Assembly: GCF_004114795.1 (NCBI RefSeq)
Contig: NZ_CP035311.1
Span: 3,906,001-3,970,000 of the forward strand
Direction: 5' to 3'
Origin: Janthinobacterium sp. 17J80-10
GTDB lineage: Bacteria; Pseudomonadota; Gammaproteobacteria; Burkholderiales; Burkholderiaceae_D
Length of the DNA: 64,000 nt
Numbering within the stretch: the stretch's first letter is position 1; every line of letters begins with the position of its first letter. The translations under genes and the position numbers were made by a program. A model generated the notes under the pieces. That model had not been told where the DNA came from and searched no databases. It worked only from the letters and a program-made list of their open reading frames with translations. Of this stretch, positions 27,732 to 40,742 are shown piece after piece.

Positions 27732-28639
27732 TTGCCGCCCTCCATGATCTGGATGAACACATCTTCCAGGTCAGCCTGGTGCAGCTGCATGTCTTCGATG
27801 CGCGCGCCGGCTTCGCGCAGGCGGGCCAGGATCGGCTCGACGTCGGCATAGTCATTGACGCGCAGGGTGTACTGGCGGTTTGCCGCACCTTCTGCCGGGT
27901 GGGTCAGCAAGGGTTGCAGGCTCTCGGGCAATTGGCCTTGCGACAGGGTCACCGCCAGTTGCGATCCGGAGATGCGCTTGATCAGGGCGGCCGTGGTATC
28001 CAGCGCCACGACCTTGCCGGCCTTGAGCATGGCGATGCGGTTGCACAGCGCTTGCGCCTCTTCCAGGTAATGCGTGGTGAGCACCACGGTATGGCCTTCG
28101 CGGTTCAGGCGACCGATGAATTGCCACAGGGTCTGGCGCAGTTCGACATCGACGCCGGCGGTCGGCTCGTCGAGCACAATTACCGGCGGCTTGTGCACGA
28201 GCGCCTGCGCCACAAGGACGCGGCGCTTCATGCCGCCCGACAGCGCGCGCATGTTGGCGTCGGCCTTGTCGGTGAGATCGAGGTTGTGCATCACTTCATC
28301 GATCCAGGCGTCATTGTTTTTCAGGCCGAAATAGCCGGATTGCATGCGCAGCGTTTCACGCACCGTGAAAAAGGGATCGAACACCAGTTCCTGCGGCACC
28401 ACGCCGAGCATGCGGCGCGCCTGGCGATAATCCGCGACCACATCGTGACCGTGGATGGCGACGTGGCCTGCATCGGCCCGGCTCAGACCGGCGATGATGG
28501 AAATGAGCGTGGTCTTGCCGGCACCGTTCGGGCCCAGCAAGCCGAAAAATTCCCCCTGCCCGATCGACAGGGAAACGCCGCCAAGCGCCTGGAGCGACTT
28601 GTAGCGTTTTTCAACATTAGTGATCTGAATTGCCGCCAT
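27728..28639 (-). CDS. ABC-2 type exporter ATPase
   Basis: The ATP-binding subunit has about 303 residues: Walker A in [18 protein letters not shown] (about 36-53), the Q-loop VPQELVFDPFFTVRETLRM, the signature LSGGMKRRVLVAQALVHKP and Walker B VIVLDEPTAGVD. A C-terminal extension of about 80 residues is seen in YadG-like ATPases. I start it at 28639 (MAAIQITNVEKRYKS); an in-frame ATG at 28663 also exists and neither has a clear ribosome-binding site. It is coupled with the permease by a 4-base overlap. Confidence 0.9.
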   Translation of the reverse strand: MAAIQITNVEKRYKSLQALGGVSLSIGQGEFFGLLGPNGAGKTTLISIIAGLSRADAGHVAIHGHDVVADYRQARRMLGVVPQELVFDPFFTVRETLRMQSGYFGLKNNDAWIDEVMHNLDLTDKADANMRALSGGMKRRVLVAQALVHKPPVIVLDEPTAGVDVELRQTLWQFIGRLNREGHTVVLTTHYLEEAQALCNRIAMLKAGKVVALDTTAALIKRISGSQLAVTLSQGQLPESLQPLLTHPAEGAANRQYTLRVNDYADVEPILARLREAGARIEDMQLHQADLEDVFIQIMEGGK

Positions 28640-28714
28640 GATGGCTGAATGCGCTTCCTGCATGGATTGCCCGTCGGCTTGCCGGCATGGGCTAAGACCT
28701 TGGCGAAACCTTTG

Positions 28715-28720
28715 ATTATA
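28715..28720 (-). promoter_or_regulatory. Candidate -10 element for the ABC exporter genes
   Basis: A perfect TATAAT on the minus strand lies 51 bases before the longer ATPase start. TTGACG stands 13 bases upstream of it, too close for a normal -35, so this is only a candidate for internal transcription of the exporter-ibaG-murA-his genes. Confidence 0.3.
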
Positions 28721-28778
28721 GGGGATTTCCGGCCGTCAAGCCGTGCAATACTGATGACTCGGGCGTCTGGTCAGGCCG

Positions 28779-29096
28779 TCAATGGTGTGGCAAGTCAGTG
28801 CGTTGCGCCGGATTTGTCGCTGCAGGCACGGCCACAGGCGCCGCCAACAGCAAATCGGCGACGCCGTACAGGGTCACCAGGCTATGCAGATTGGCTGGCA
28901 TATTGGTAAAGGTCAGGGTACTTCCCTGGCGTCCTGCGGCGCGCTGCCAGCCGATCAGGGCTGCCACGGCGCTGGAATCGGCCAAGTCCAGGCCCGCCAG
29001 GTCGACGCTGGTTTGCCCGGCACGAATCGCCGCCAGCCCTGCCGCATAAAGCGACTTGGCTGTGCCGGCGTTAAATGGCGAAGTGGGACGAAACAT
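28779..29096 (-). CDS. mlaB: STAS-domain protein MlaB
   Basis: MlaB is the cytoplasmic STAS protein that binds the MlaF ATPase and is needed for the MlaFEDB phospholipid transporter. The 105-residue product has the STAS pattern TSVDLAGLDLADSSAVAALIGWQRAAGRQGSTLTF (about 29-63), with the Asp-Ser-Ser at the loop where anti-anti-sigma factors are phosphorylated, and LVTLYGVADLL. The identity follows from the position after mlaC. It is the last mla gene, 22 bases after mlaC. Confidence 0.85.
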   Translation of the reverse strand: MFRPTSPFNAGTAKSLYAAGLAAIRAGQTSVDLAGLDLADSSAVAALIGWQRAAGRQGSTLTFTNMPANLHSLVTLYGVADLLLAAPVAVPAATNPAQRTDLPHH

Positions 29097-29118
29097 GGGC
29101 GGGCGGAAAACCGGAAAA

Positions 29119-29757
29119 TCAGGAAGCCTTGGCCGGCTTGGCAGCAGCGGCAGCCAGGCGCTTGTTTTTCTCGCTCAAGACCTTGATCAAGCCGTCGACA
29201 CCGTTCTTGCTGATTTCCGTGGAAAAGCTGCTTTTGTAGGATTCCACCAGCCAGGCGCCGAGCACATTGACATCATAGATTTTCCATCCAGTCGCCTGTT
29301 TTTCAAGGCGGTAATTCAGCTGGATGGGTTCGCCGCGCGGCTGGATCACTTGCGAGCGCACTTCTACTTCGTTGTCCGTCGGGGTCGAACGCAAAGGCTT
29401 GAATTCAACTTTCTGGTCACGCACCTGGGAAATGGCACCGGAATAGGTGTAGACCAACAGGGAGCGGAATTCCTCGCCAAGGCGTTTTTGCTGCTCAGGC
29501 GTTGCTTCCCGCCAATAACGACCAGCCGCCAGCGCGGTCATCTTTTGGAAATCAATATGCGGCAAAATCTTGGCTTCAACCAGTTCCAGGACTTTTTTCT
29601 GATTGCCACCCTGAATGTCCTTGTCTGCCTTGGCCGTATCCAGCACTTCATAACTGATGCGCTTGACCAGCGCATCCGGCGCTTCATCGGCGCTGGCCAT
29701 GCCTGCAAAGGCAATTGCGCCAAAGGCAAGAATCATCGTCAGTATTTTTTTCAACAT
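29119..29757 (-). CDS. mlaC: Periplasmic phospholipid-binding protein MlaC
   Basis: MlaC ferries phospholipids between the outer-membrane MlaA complex and the inner-membrane MlaFEDB complex. The 212-residue precursor has a signal peptide (about 1-23, ending GMASADE), and the Tol_Tol_Ttg2 family pattern, LVKRISYEVLDTAKAD..., then KMTALAAGRYWREATPEQQKRLGEEFRSLLVYTYSGAI and KIYDVNVLGAWLVESYKSSF. It lies 92 bases after mlaA and 22 before mlaB. Confidence 0.94.
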   Translation of the reverse strand: MLKKILTMILAFGAIAFAGMASADEAPDALVKRISYEVLDTAKADKDIQGGNQKKVLELVEAKILPHIDFQKMTALAAGRYWREATPEQQKRLGEEFRSLLVYTYSGAISQVRDQKVEFKPLRSTPTDNEVEVRSQVIQPRGEPIQLNYRLEKQATGWKIYDVNVLGAWLVESYKSSFSTEISKNGVDGLIKVLSEKNKRLAAAAAKPAKAS

Positions 29758-29849
29758 AATCAGTAACTTTCTGCAGCGGCTCCAAAGCCAATAGCGACAT
29801 TATGCATCAGGCGGCAGGTAAGCGTTGCCGGTGCCGCGGATTACCCTGC

Positions 29850-30566
29850 CTAGTCCTGGCTATCCTTGCCATTATTGCCGTTGTCCGGCGGATCACCGTC
29901 GTACACCTGGTTCAGACGCCTTTGCATATAGGCATCGCGAACAAACTGGTAACGGTCGAGCGCCGCATCTTCCAGCAAATTGGAGGCATCGAGTAAAGCC
30001 GCGCGGCGGTCAACCAGGCGCACCACCGAGCCGGTATTGCGCCAGTGCACCGGGTCCTTGTACGTCCAAATGTCGCCATAAATATCGGCGGGCAAGGCCA
30101 CCGTGTCGCGCACCGTGGAGGCGCCGAGGAATGGCAACACCACATAAGGACCGGCCGGGACACCCCAGACGCCGAGAGTCTGGCCAAAATCCTCTTTATG
30201 CTTGGGCACCCCGGAATCGGAAGCGATATCGAACAAGCCCAGTACGCCCAGCGTGCTGTTGGCGACGACGCGCACCACATCCTGCGCACCCGCTTCGATT
30301 TTACCTTGAAGGAAATTATTCACGGCAGTCCAGACATCCCCCAGATTGCCGAAGAAATTGCCAACCCCGGCTTGCACAAAGTCTGGCAGGACTGCCTGGT
30401 ACGCCTGGGCGGCCGGCTTCAATGCCGCGCGATCGAGCGTATCGTTAAAATCGAACATCGCCCGGTTGAACCCCTCCAGCGGATCGTGGGCATTGCCGGG
30501 ACTGGCGCAACCGGTCACGGCAAAAACCAGGGCAATGGCAGCGATGGAACGTGTCAATCCATTCAT
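29850..30566 (-). CDS. mlaA: Outer-membrane lipoprotein MlaA (VacJ)
   Basis: MlaA removes phospholipids from the outer leaflet of the outer membrane. The 238-residue lipoprotein has a signal with lipobox VTGC (Cys20), then DPLEGFNRAMFDFNDTLDRAALKPAAQAY, the family's N-terminal mark, and GVWGVPAGPYVVLPFLGASTVRDTVALPAD. The C-terminus ends in a low-complexity Asn/Asp tail. In Escherichia coli mlaA is elsewhere; here it lies in the mla operon between mlaD and mlaC, whose start codon overlaps the mlaD stop by one base. Confidence 0.95.
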   Translation of the reverse strand: MNGLTRSIAAIALVFAVTGCASPGNAHDPLEGFNRAMFDFNDTLDRAALKPAAQAYQAVLPDFVQAGVGNFFGNLGDVWTAVNNFLQGKIEAGAQDVVRVVANSTLGVLGLFDIASDSGVPKHKEDFGQTLGVWGVPAGPYVVLPFLGASTVRDTVALPADIYGDIWTYKDPVHWRNTGSVVRLVDRRAALLDASNLLEDAALDRYQFVRDAYMQRRLNQVYDGDPPDNGNNGKDSQD

Positions 30567-31036
30567 TATTTTTTCTCCTCGCCTTCTGCTGCCTTACTGA
30601 ACAGGAACTGGCTGATCAGGTTTTCCAGCACGATGGCTGATTGCGTCATCTTGATGCGGTCGCCGGCCGCCAAGTTGGCCGTATCGCCCCCCGGTTCCAG
30701 GCCGATATATTGCTCGCCCAACAATCCGGAAGTCAGGATCTTCGCGGAACTATCCTTGGGAAACTGGTAACGGCTTTCCAGATTCAACGTGACATGCGCC
30801 TGAAACGACTTGTCATCAAAGGTGATATCGCCCACCCGGCCAACCACCACGCCGGCACTCTTGACCGGCGCGCGCGGCTTCAGGCCACCAATATTGTCGA
30901 ACCGGGTGACGACCGGATACGTCTTTTCAAAGGAAAGCGTGCTCATGTTGCCCGCTTTCAGGGCGAGAAACAGCAGCGCCAGCGCGCCTACGAGGACAAA
31001 CAGACCGACCCACAAGTCGAGGGATTTTCTTTGCAT
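30566..31036 (-). CDS. mlaD: MCE-domain substrate-binding protein MlaD
   Basis: MlaD is anchored in the inner membrane and forms a hexameric ring that passes lipid. The 156-residue product has an N-terminal membrane helix (about 8-27, LWVGLFVLVGALALLFLAL) and one MCE domain with FDNIGGLKPRAPVKSAGVVVGRVGDI (about 46-71) and ILTSGLLGEQYIGLEPGGD. The C-terminal tail is short and basic. It lies 64 bases after mlaE. Confidence 0.95.
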   Translation of the reverse strand: MQRKSLDLWVGLFVLVGALALLFLALKAGNMSTLSFEKTYPVVTRFDNIGGLKPRAPVKSAGVVVGRVGDITFDDKSFQAHVTLNLESRYQFPKDSSAKILTSGLLGEQYIGLEPGGDTANLAAGDRIKMTQSAIVLENLISQFLFSKAAEGEEKK

Positions 31037-31100
31037 GATGATTACACTACCTTAGATAATCAATTTCATTTTTGTTCATAACGCACGACCGCGCAAACGC

Positions 31101-31880
31101 TCAGTTGAACATCAGCGCAGTCATCAGGAAATCGAGCCACAGTACCGTCAGCGACGCTGTCACGACGGTGCGGGTGGTGGCGCGCGCCACGCCTTCCGGC
31201 GTCGGCTTCGCTTCATAGCCCTGGTACAAGGCGATGAAAGTGACGGCAAAGCCGAACACCACGCTCTTCAGGACACCGTTGAAGATATCCTTCCAGACAT
31301 CGACGCCCCCTTGCATTTGCGACCAGAAGGCACCCTCATCGACACCGATCAACTGGACACCGACGATATAGCCGCCGATGACGCCAACAGCGCTGAATAC
31401 CGAAGCCAGCAAGGGCATGGCGATCACGCCGGCCAGAAAACGCGGCGCGATCACGCGGCGCAGCGGGTCAACCGCCATCATCTCCATTGCCGCAAGTTGT
31501 TCGCCGGCCTTCATCAAGCCGATTTCCGCGGTCAGCGACGTTCCGGCACGACCGGCAAACAACAATGCCGTCACCACCGGGCCCAGTTCGCGCACCAGCG
31601 AGAGCGCAACCAGCAGGCCGAGCGCCTGTTCTGAACCATAGCGGTTGAGCGTGTAATATCCCTGCAGACCCAGCACGAAGCCAACGAACAAGCCGGACAC
31701 GGCAATAATCACCATCGAGTGATTGCCGATGAAATGCACCTGGCTGACCACCAGGCGCGGGCGCCGCCACAATCCCAGCGAAGCGCTCAAGGTGGCCATA
31801 AACAAACGCGTGGCGTAACCGAGATTAACCAGGTACAGACGCAGCGTGCGGCCCAGAAGGGCAATACCGTCAAGAATCAT
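31101..31880 (-). CDS. mlaE: Phospholipid ABC transporter permease MlaE
   Basis: MlaE is the membrane permease of the Mla transporter. The 259-residue product has the MlaE family pattern: FIGNHSMVIIAVSGLFVGFVLGLQGYYTLNRYGSEQALG (about 51-89), RELGPVVTALLFAGRAGTSLTAEIGLMKAGEQLAAM (about 97-132) and the membrane segments that follow. Its ATG overlaps the mlaF stop by four bases, so ATPase and permease are translationally coupled. Confidence 0.96.
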   Translation of the reverse strand: MILDGIALLGRTLRLYLVNLGYATRLFMATLSASLGLWRRPRLVVSQVHFIGNHSMVIIAVSGLFVGFVLGLQGYYTLNRYGSEQALGLLVALSLVRELGPVVTALLFAGRAGTSLTAEIGLMKAGEQLAAMEMMAVDPLRRVIAPRFLAGVIAMPLLASVFSAVGVIGGYIVGVQLIGVDEGAFWSQMQGGVDVWKDIFNGVLKSVVFGFAVTFIALYQGYEAKPTPEGVARATTRTVVTASLTVLWLDFLMTALMFN

Positions 31881-32680
31881 TGGCCACCTTCCAGTCCGAG
31901 CGACTCGGCCAGCGACTTTCCGGGATAATGGAAAGGCACCGGACCATCGGCCTCGGCATGCACGAACTGCTTCACGTACGGGTCGGACGAGGCGCGCATT
32001 TCTTCGGGCGTACCCTGCGCAACAATCTTTCCATTCGACAGGAAATACACGTAGTCGGCAATCGAGAACGACTCGTGCACATCGTGCGACACCAGGATCG
32101 AGGTGGAACCGAGAGCATCGTTCAGCGTGCGGATCAGGTTGGCGGTCACGCCCATCGAGATCGGGTCGAGCCCGGCAAAAGGCTCGTCATACATGATCAA
32201 TTGCGGATCCAGCGCGATCGCCCGCGCCAGGGCGACACGGCGCGCCATGCCACCGGATATTTCTGCCGGTTTCAGATGTGCGGCATTGCGCAGGCCGACC
32301 GCATGCAGTTTCAGCAAAACCAGGTCATGGATCAACTCTTCCGGCAGATCGGTATTTTCGCGCAAGGGAAAAGCGACGTTTTCCAGTACCGTCAGGTCGG
32401 TAAACAAGGCGCCATGCTGAAACAGCATGCCCATCTTGCGACGCAAGGCATACAGGGCGCTCGAATCGAGCGCATGCACGTGCTGGCCATCCACGGTCAC
32501 GGTACCGGCTTGCGGCCGCAGCTGCCCGCCGATCAGGCGCAGGATGGTGGTCTTGCCCGAACCGGAACCGCCCATGACCGCTACCACTTTGCCGCGCGGA
32601 AAGGCCATGTTCAGACCGGACAGGATGCTCCGCTCCCCATAGCCGAAATGGACATCGCGAATTTCTACAAGATCAGGCAC
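31877..32680 (-). CDS. mlaF: Phospholipid ABC transporter ATPase MlaF
   Basis: MlaF powers the Mla transporter. The 267-residue product has Walker A in VMGGSGSGKTTILRLIGG (about 35-52), the Q-loop region MLFQHGALFTDLTVLENVAFPL, the signature ISGGMARRVALARAIALDP and Walker B LIMYDEPFAGLDP. The signature reads ISGGM, a common MlaF variant of LSGGQ. The start codon is GTG and no convincing ribosome-binding site is visible. It begins the mlaFEDACB block; a T-rich region with TACAAT on the minus strand lies just upstream. Confidence 0.95.
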   Translation of the reverse strand: MPDLVEIRDVHFGYGERSILSGLNMAFPRGKVVAVMGGSGSGKTTILRLIGGQLRPQAGTVTVDGQHVHALDSSALYALRRKMGMLFQHGALFTDLTVLENVAFPLRENTDLPEELIHDLVLLKLHAVGLRNAAHLKPAEISGGMARRVALARAIALDPQLIMYDEPFAGLDPISMGVTANLIRTLNDALGSTSILVSHDVHESFSIADYVYFLSNGKIVAQGTPEEMRASSDPYVKQFVHAEADGPVPFHYPGKSLAESLGLEGGQ

Positions 32681-32906
32681 GAATTTTTAAATGACGAATT
32701 AGTTAATTAGTGAGATTGTAGAGCAGAAACCCTTTTTCCCGCTTGCAGCTCGCCGCCAATACGGGATGAATCAAATGGTTTTTGTTGCTAATTTGGCCCA
32801 TGTTGCATTTAAAACACGGCGAATATTAACGCAATGACAAACGCCCGCTCTTCCAGCGGGCGTTTGCATTTACTTCCCTGCCCGCAGGCAGAAACAGTGG
32901 CAATCC
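32681..32906. other. Intergenic region between gltD and mlaF
   Basis: This 226-base stretch between the gltD stop and the mlaF start has no convincing gene. It holds the hairpin at 32838-32866 and an AT-rich segment at 32690-32830. A TACAAT-like -10 on the minus strand at about 32714-32719 could serve mlaF, but no matching -35 is seen at 17 bases. Confidence 0.6.
32838..32866 (-). terminator. Strong hairpin after gltBD
   Basis: CAAACGCCCGCT and AGCGGGCGTTTG form a perfect 12-bp stem with a 5-base loop. On the minus strand it is followed by TCATTG rather than a T-run, though the stem itself ends in TTTG. It lies 40 bases beyond the gltD stop and probably ends or stabilises the gltBD transcript. 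Confidence 0.7.
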
Positions 32907-34370
32907 TTACCGTGGCAACACCGAGCTACCCATCAGGAACTCATCCACTGCACGGGCGCACTGGCGTCCTTCGCGAATCGCCCATACCACCAGCGACTGG
33001 CCGCGACGCATGTCGCCGGCGGCAAAGACTTTGGGCACAGAAGTCTGGTAGCAACCATCGCCATCGGCGGTCGCCTTGGCGTTGCCGCGCGCATCCTTGT
33101 CGACACCGAAGGCATCCAGCACTTGCGCGATGGGCGAGACGAAGCCCATGGCCAGCAGCACCAGGTCCGCCTTGATTTCGAACTCGGAGCCAGGCACTTC
33201 AGCCATCTTGCCGTCTTTCCACTCGACGCGGGCGGCAATCAGCTTTTCAACCTTGCCATTCTTGCCTTCGAGGCGCTTGGTGGTCACGGCCCAGTCGCGC
33301 TCGCAACCCTCTTCATGCGAAGACGAAGTGCGCAGCTTGTACGGCCAGTAAGGCCACACCAGCGGCTTGTTTTCCTGTTCCGGCGGAGTGGGCATCAATT
33401 CGAACTGGATGACGCCGGCAGCGCCATGGCGGTTGGAAGTACCGACGCAATCGGAACCGGTGTCGCCACCACCGATGACCACCACGTGCTTGCCGGTGGC
33501 TGTGATCTGGTCTTTCAGCTTGTCGCCGGCATTGACCTTGTTTTGCAGCGGCAGGAATTCCATGGCGAAATGCACGCCCTTCAATTCACGGCCCGGCACC
33601 GGCAAGTCGCGCGGATTTTCGGCGCCACCGGCGATCACGACCGCATCGAATTCCTTCTCCAGCTGTTGCGGCGAAATGGTTTCCTTGGCCCAGTTGAGGA
33701 CATTGGCAGGAAAGTCCTTGCCCACCAGGACGCCGGTGCGGAAAGTCACGCCTTCTGCCTTCATTTGCTCGACACGGCGGTCGATGTGGGACTTTTCCAT
33801 CTTGAAGTCGGGAATGCCGTAACGCAGCAAGCCGCCGACACGGTCGTTCTTTTCAAACACGGTGACATCGTGACCGACGCGCGCCAGTTGCTGTGCCGCG
33901 GCGAGACCGGCCGGGCCGCCACCAACCACGGCGACTTTCTTGCCGGTCTTGACAGTTGCCGGCTGCGGCGTGACCCAGCCGTTTTCCCAGCCCTTGTCGA
34001 TGATGAAATGCTCGATCGACTTGATGCCAACCGCGTCGCTGTTGATGCCGAGCGTGCAGGCGGATTCGCACGGTGCCGGGCAGATGCGACCGGTAAATTC
34101 CGGGAAGTTGTTGGTGGAATGCAGCGTGTCGAGCGCCTGGCGATAATTGCCGTGATAAACCAGATCATTCCAGTCGGGGATGATGTTGTTGACCGGGCAA
34201 CCATTGTTACAGAACGGAATACCGCAATCCATGCAGCGCGCGCCTTGCACTTTGGCATCGGCGTCGGACAGGTGGACGGTAAATTCCTTGTAGTGTTTCA
34301 GACGCGATTTGGGCGCTTCGCTTGCTTCCTGCAAGCGCTGGAATTCCAGAAAACCGGTTACTTTTCCCAT
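32907..34370 (-). CDS. gltD: Glutamate synthase, small subunit
   Basis: GltD supplies electrons from NADPH to the large subunit for making glutamate from 2-oxoglutarate and glutamine. The 487-residue protein has the N-terminal cysteine clusters [17 protein letters not shown] (about 41-57) and [12 protein letters not shown] (about 97-108) for iron-sulphur centres, a FAD-binding [19 protein letters not shown] (about 148-166), an NADPH-binding [17 protein letters not shown], and the C-terminal [25 protein letters not shown]. It follows gltB by 94 bases. Confidence 0.97.
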   Translation of the reverse strand: MGKVTGFLEFQRLQEASEAPKSRLKHYKEFTVHLSDADAKVQGARCMDCGIPFCNNGCPVNNIIPDWNDLVYHGNYRQALDTLHSTNNFPEFTGRICPAPCESACTLGINSDAVGIKSIEHFIIDKGWENGWVTPQPATVKTGKKVAVVGGGPAGLAAAQQLARVGHDVTVFEKNDRVGGLLRYGIPDFKMEKSHIDRRVEQMKAEGVTFRTGVLVGKDFPANVLNWAKETISPQQLEKEFDAVVIAGGAENPRDLPVPGRELKGVHFAMEFLPLQNKVNAGDKLKDQITATGKHVVVIGGGDTGSDCVGTSNRHGAAGVIQFELMPTPPEQENKPLVWPYWPYKLRTSSSHEEGCERDWAVTTKRLEGKNGKVEKLIAARVEWKDGKMAEVPGSEFEIKADLVLLAMGFVSPIAQVLDAFGVDKDARGNAKATADGDGCYQTSVPKVFAAGDMRRGQSLVVWAIREGRQCARAVDEFLMGSSVLPR

Positions 34371-34464
34371 GTTCTTCCTTCTTTATTCATTTGGCGGGCA
34401 CGCTTTGCCCTGGCCATTCATTCGGGGTTGGCGGGAGCAACTGCCCCCGCCTTCACTCAGGCGA

Positions 34465-39144
<4,680 letters not shown>

Positions 39145-39177
39145 AAACTTCTCCGCTATTCATGGAATCAAACCCCA

Positions 39178-39206
39178 AGAATAGTGCAGCGCAATAGATA
39201 TATCAA
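39178..39206 (-). promoter_or_regulatory. Candidate promoter of gltBD
   Basis: On the minus strand TTGATA (39201-39206) and TATTCT (39178-39183) are 17 bases apart. The predicted start gives a leader of about 25 bases before gltB. The REP-like repeat at 39214 begins only 8 bases upstream of the -35. Confidence 0.6.
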
Positions 39207-39213
39207 TTAATTT

Positions 39214-39235
39214 AAAATGGGGTCAGAGTAAAATT
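39214..39235 (+). repeat. REP-like repeat, copy 1 (left end)
   Basis: The sequence AAATGGGGTCAGAGTAAAAT shares the core TGGGGTC[A/G]GAGT with the inverted copy at 40078-40100 beyond the transposase gene and with the direct copy at 39264. Such sequences commonly flank RAYT genes in proteobacteria; here the match is seen by eye. Confidence 0.6.
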
Positions 39236-39263
39236 ATGCATGCACAATTTCGGGGCAAAATTT

Positions 39264-39284
39264 TAATGGGGACAGAGTAAATGC
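39264..39284 (+). repeat. REP-like repeat, copy 2
   Basis: TAATGGGGACAGAGTAAATG is a second, direct copy 50 bases after the first, with GGGGAC in place of GGGGTC. It is followed by the transposase end. Confidence 0.5.
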
Positions 39285-39306
39285 ACGAACCTTGTATCGC
39301 CATCCA

Positions 39307-40029
39307 TCATGAGCCCTGCTTGGAATCAGTTTCCGATAACCCTGCAGTTTTTCTCGGCCGCCCCCGTTTGCCAGGCTGAACCCGTCGTTGCACCTGTCGC
39401 TCCAGCGCTTTCATGAACTGTTCCGATCCCAGCGCCCAACCTTTATAAGTTGCATCTTGCAAAGATTGCATTTCCTCGGAAGTGAGTGCCTGCTCCATCA
39501 ATCCCTTGTAAGCTGCCTCGCGTTCAAATGGCGTATTCCCCAAGCGCCAGAACAGCGGATGGTCCGTAATGTAAGGATCGGAATTGACACCTGTATGGTG
39601 CGCACAACTGGACCAGGGATATGTCGCCGGGTCGGAGACGAGGTCCGCTCGCACCGGATTGAGTTCGATGTAGCGCGAACAGGTCAGGAAATAGCGTTCA
39701 GAATCGATGACGGTCGCGCGATAGCGCCCTTGCCAAAGCGTGCCGGTGCGCTGGTATTTATGATTGAAGTACGGCACATAGTAGCGCCCCACCCATTGCA
39801 TCATCCTGCCCAATCCCGTTGCATCGGCGGGCGACGCCAGCAAATGGAGATGATTGGGCATCAGCACATACGCATGCACGGCCACCTTGAATTGCCGGGC
39901 AGCCTCACGGAGCCATTTTAAGAAGGCACGATAATCGTCATCGTCATGAAAAATTGCCTGACGATTGTTGCCTCTTTGAATTATATGGTGCGCCTGATGC
40001 GGCACCACCAACCGGGGAAGGCGAGCCAT
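39307..40029 (-). CDS. REP-associated tyrosine transposase (RAYT, IS200-like Y1 family)
   Basis: The protein belongs to the Y1 transposase superfamily of the REP-associated group (TnpA-REP). These are HUH nucleases that nick single-stranded DNA at REP sequences. From the ATG at 40029 there are 240 residues. The N-terminal part starts LVVPHQAHHIIQRGNNRQ, the HUH motif is MPNHLHLLASP (His60 and His62), and CSRYIELNPVRADL holds the probable catalytic Tyr120; a basic C-terminus may bind DNA. All three catalytic residues are present, so it looks intact. The frame runs on to 40113, but that would cross the REP-like repeat. A TATAAT (40060-40065) lies 31 bases upstream. Confidence 0.88.
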   Translation of the reverse strand: MARLPRLVVPHQAHHIIQRGNNRQAIFHDDDDYRAFLKWLREAARQFKVAVHAYVLMPNHLHLLASPADATGLGRMMQWVGRYYVPYFNHKYQRTGTLWQGRYRATVIDSERYFLTCSRYIELNPVRADLVSDPATYPWSSCAHHTGVNSDPYITDHPLFWRLGNTPFEREAAYKGLMEQALTSEEMQSLQDATYKGWALGSEQFMKALERQVQRRVQPGKRGRPRKTAGLSETDSKQGS

Positions 40030-40077
40030 ACGGAATGTTGTGAACGTTAAAATCGCCCTATTATAATATTCCCAAGC

Positions 40078-40100
40078 CAAATGACTCCGACCCCAATTAA
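40078..40100 (-). repeat. REP-like repeat, copy 3 (right end, inverted)
   Basis: On the minus strand this reads AATTGGGGTCGGAGTCATTT, an inverted relative of the copies at 39214 and 39264. It shares 11 of 12 core bases with copy 1. Confidence 0.6.
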
Positions 40101-40185
40101 CCAATGATTTCAACCGGCAAGTGACGGCAACGAACGGTATCCGACACGGATGCTTGCCAGCCTTGACTGATAGAACCGCCTGGTC

Positions 40186-40218
40186 GAAAAAAAACCTGCA
40201 ATCTTTCGATTACAGGTT
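40186..40218 (-). terminator. Rho-independent terminator after ssb
   Basis: On the minus strand AACCTGTAATC and GATTGCAGGTT pair (one G-T mismatch) round a short GAAA loop, followed by a run of T. It lies 30 bases beyond the ssb stop. Confidence 0.88.
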
Positions 40219-40247
40219 CTCGATGTGCTAAGCGGCGCAATGACCAC

Positions 40248-40730
40248 TCAGAATGGAATATCGTCATCCATGTCCGAAAAGTTCGGTGCCGGCTTGGAAG
40301 CCGGACGGGAAGCAGCACCCGCCCCACCGCTACTTTGCCGTGCCGGTGCCTGACTGTACTCTTCATCCGGCGCGGCGTTACCACCGCCCATGCCCTGACG
40401 ACCGCCAAGCATCTGCATGGAGTCGGCAATGATTTCCGTCGTGTAGCGCTCGGCGCCATCCTTGTCGGTCCACTTGCGCGTCTGCAGGCGGCCTTCAATA
40501 TAGACTTGGGAACCCTTCTTCAAATACTGGCCGGCGATTTCCGCTAGCTTGCGATAAAAGGTAATGCGGTGCCATTCCGTCAGTTCCTTTTTCTCGCCGG
40601 TATTCTTGTCTTTCCAGTTCTCGGTCGTGGCGACGGCAATGTTGGTGACCGCATCGCCATTAGGCATGTAACGGGTTTCCGGATCACGTCCGAGGTTGCC
40701 GACGATGATAGCTTTGTTGACCGATGCCAT
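40248..40730 (-). CDS. ssb: Single-stranded DNA-binding protein
   Basis: SSB coats single-stranded DNA in replication, repair and recombination. The 160-residue protein has the N-terminal OB fold ([58 protein letters not shown]) to about 110, a Gly/Ala/Pro-rich linker and the acidic tip DMDDDIPF that binds partner proteins. It follows the MFS gene by 12 bases on the same strand and has its own terminator. uvrA lies divergent upstream of the pair, a common ssb-uvrA neighbourhood. Confidence 0.97.
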   Translation of the reverse strand: MASVNKAIIVGNLGRDPETRYMPNGDAVTNIAVATTENWKDKNTGEKKELTEWHRITFYRKLAEIAGQYLKKGSQVYIEGRLQTRKWTDKDGAERYTTEIIADSMQMLGGRQGMGGGNAAPDEEYSQAPARQSSGGAGAASRPASKPAPNFSDMDDDIPF

Positions 40731-40742
40731 GCATTTCTCCTG

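Larger units (their letters stand above)
39214..40100. mobile_element. RAYT element with REP-like ends
   Basis: The transposase gene at 39307-40029 is bordered by REP-like sequences in opposite orientation (39214-39235 and 40078-40100), with a further direct copy at 39264-39284. The unit looks like a resident RAYT and its REP sites, not a normal insertion sequence with exact terminal repeats. No target-site duplication is evident. It lies between the gltB promoter and the ssb terminator. Confidence 0.6.
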
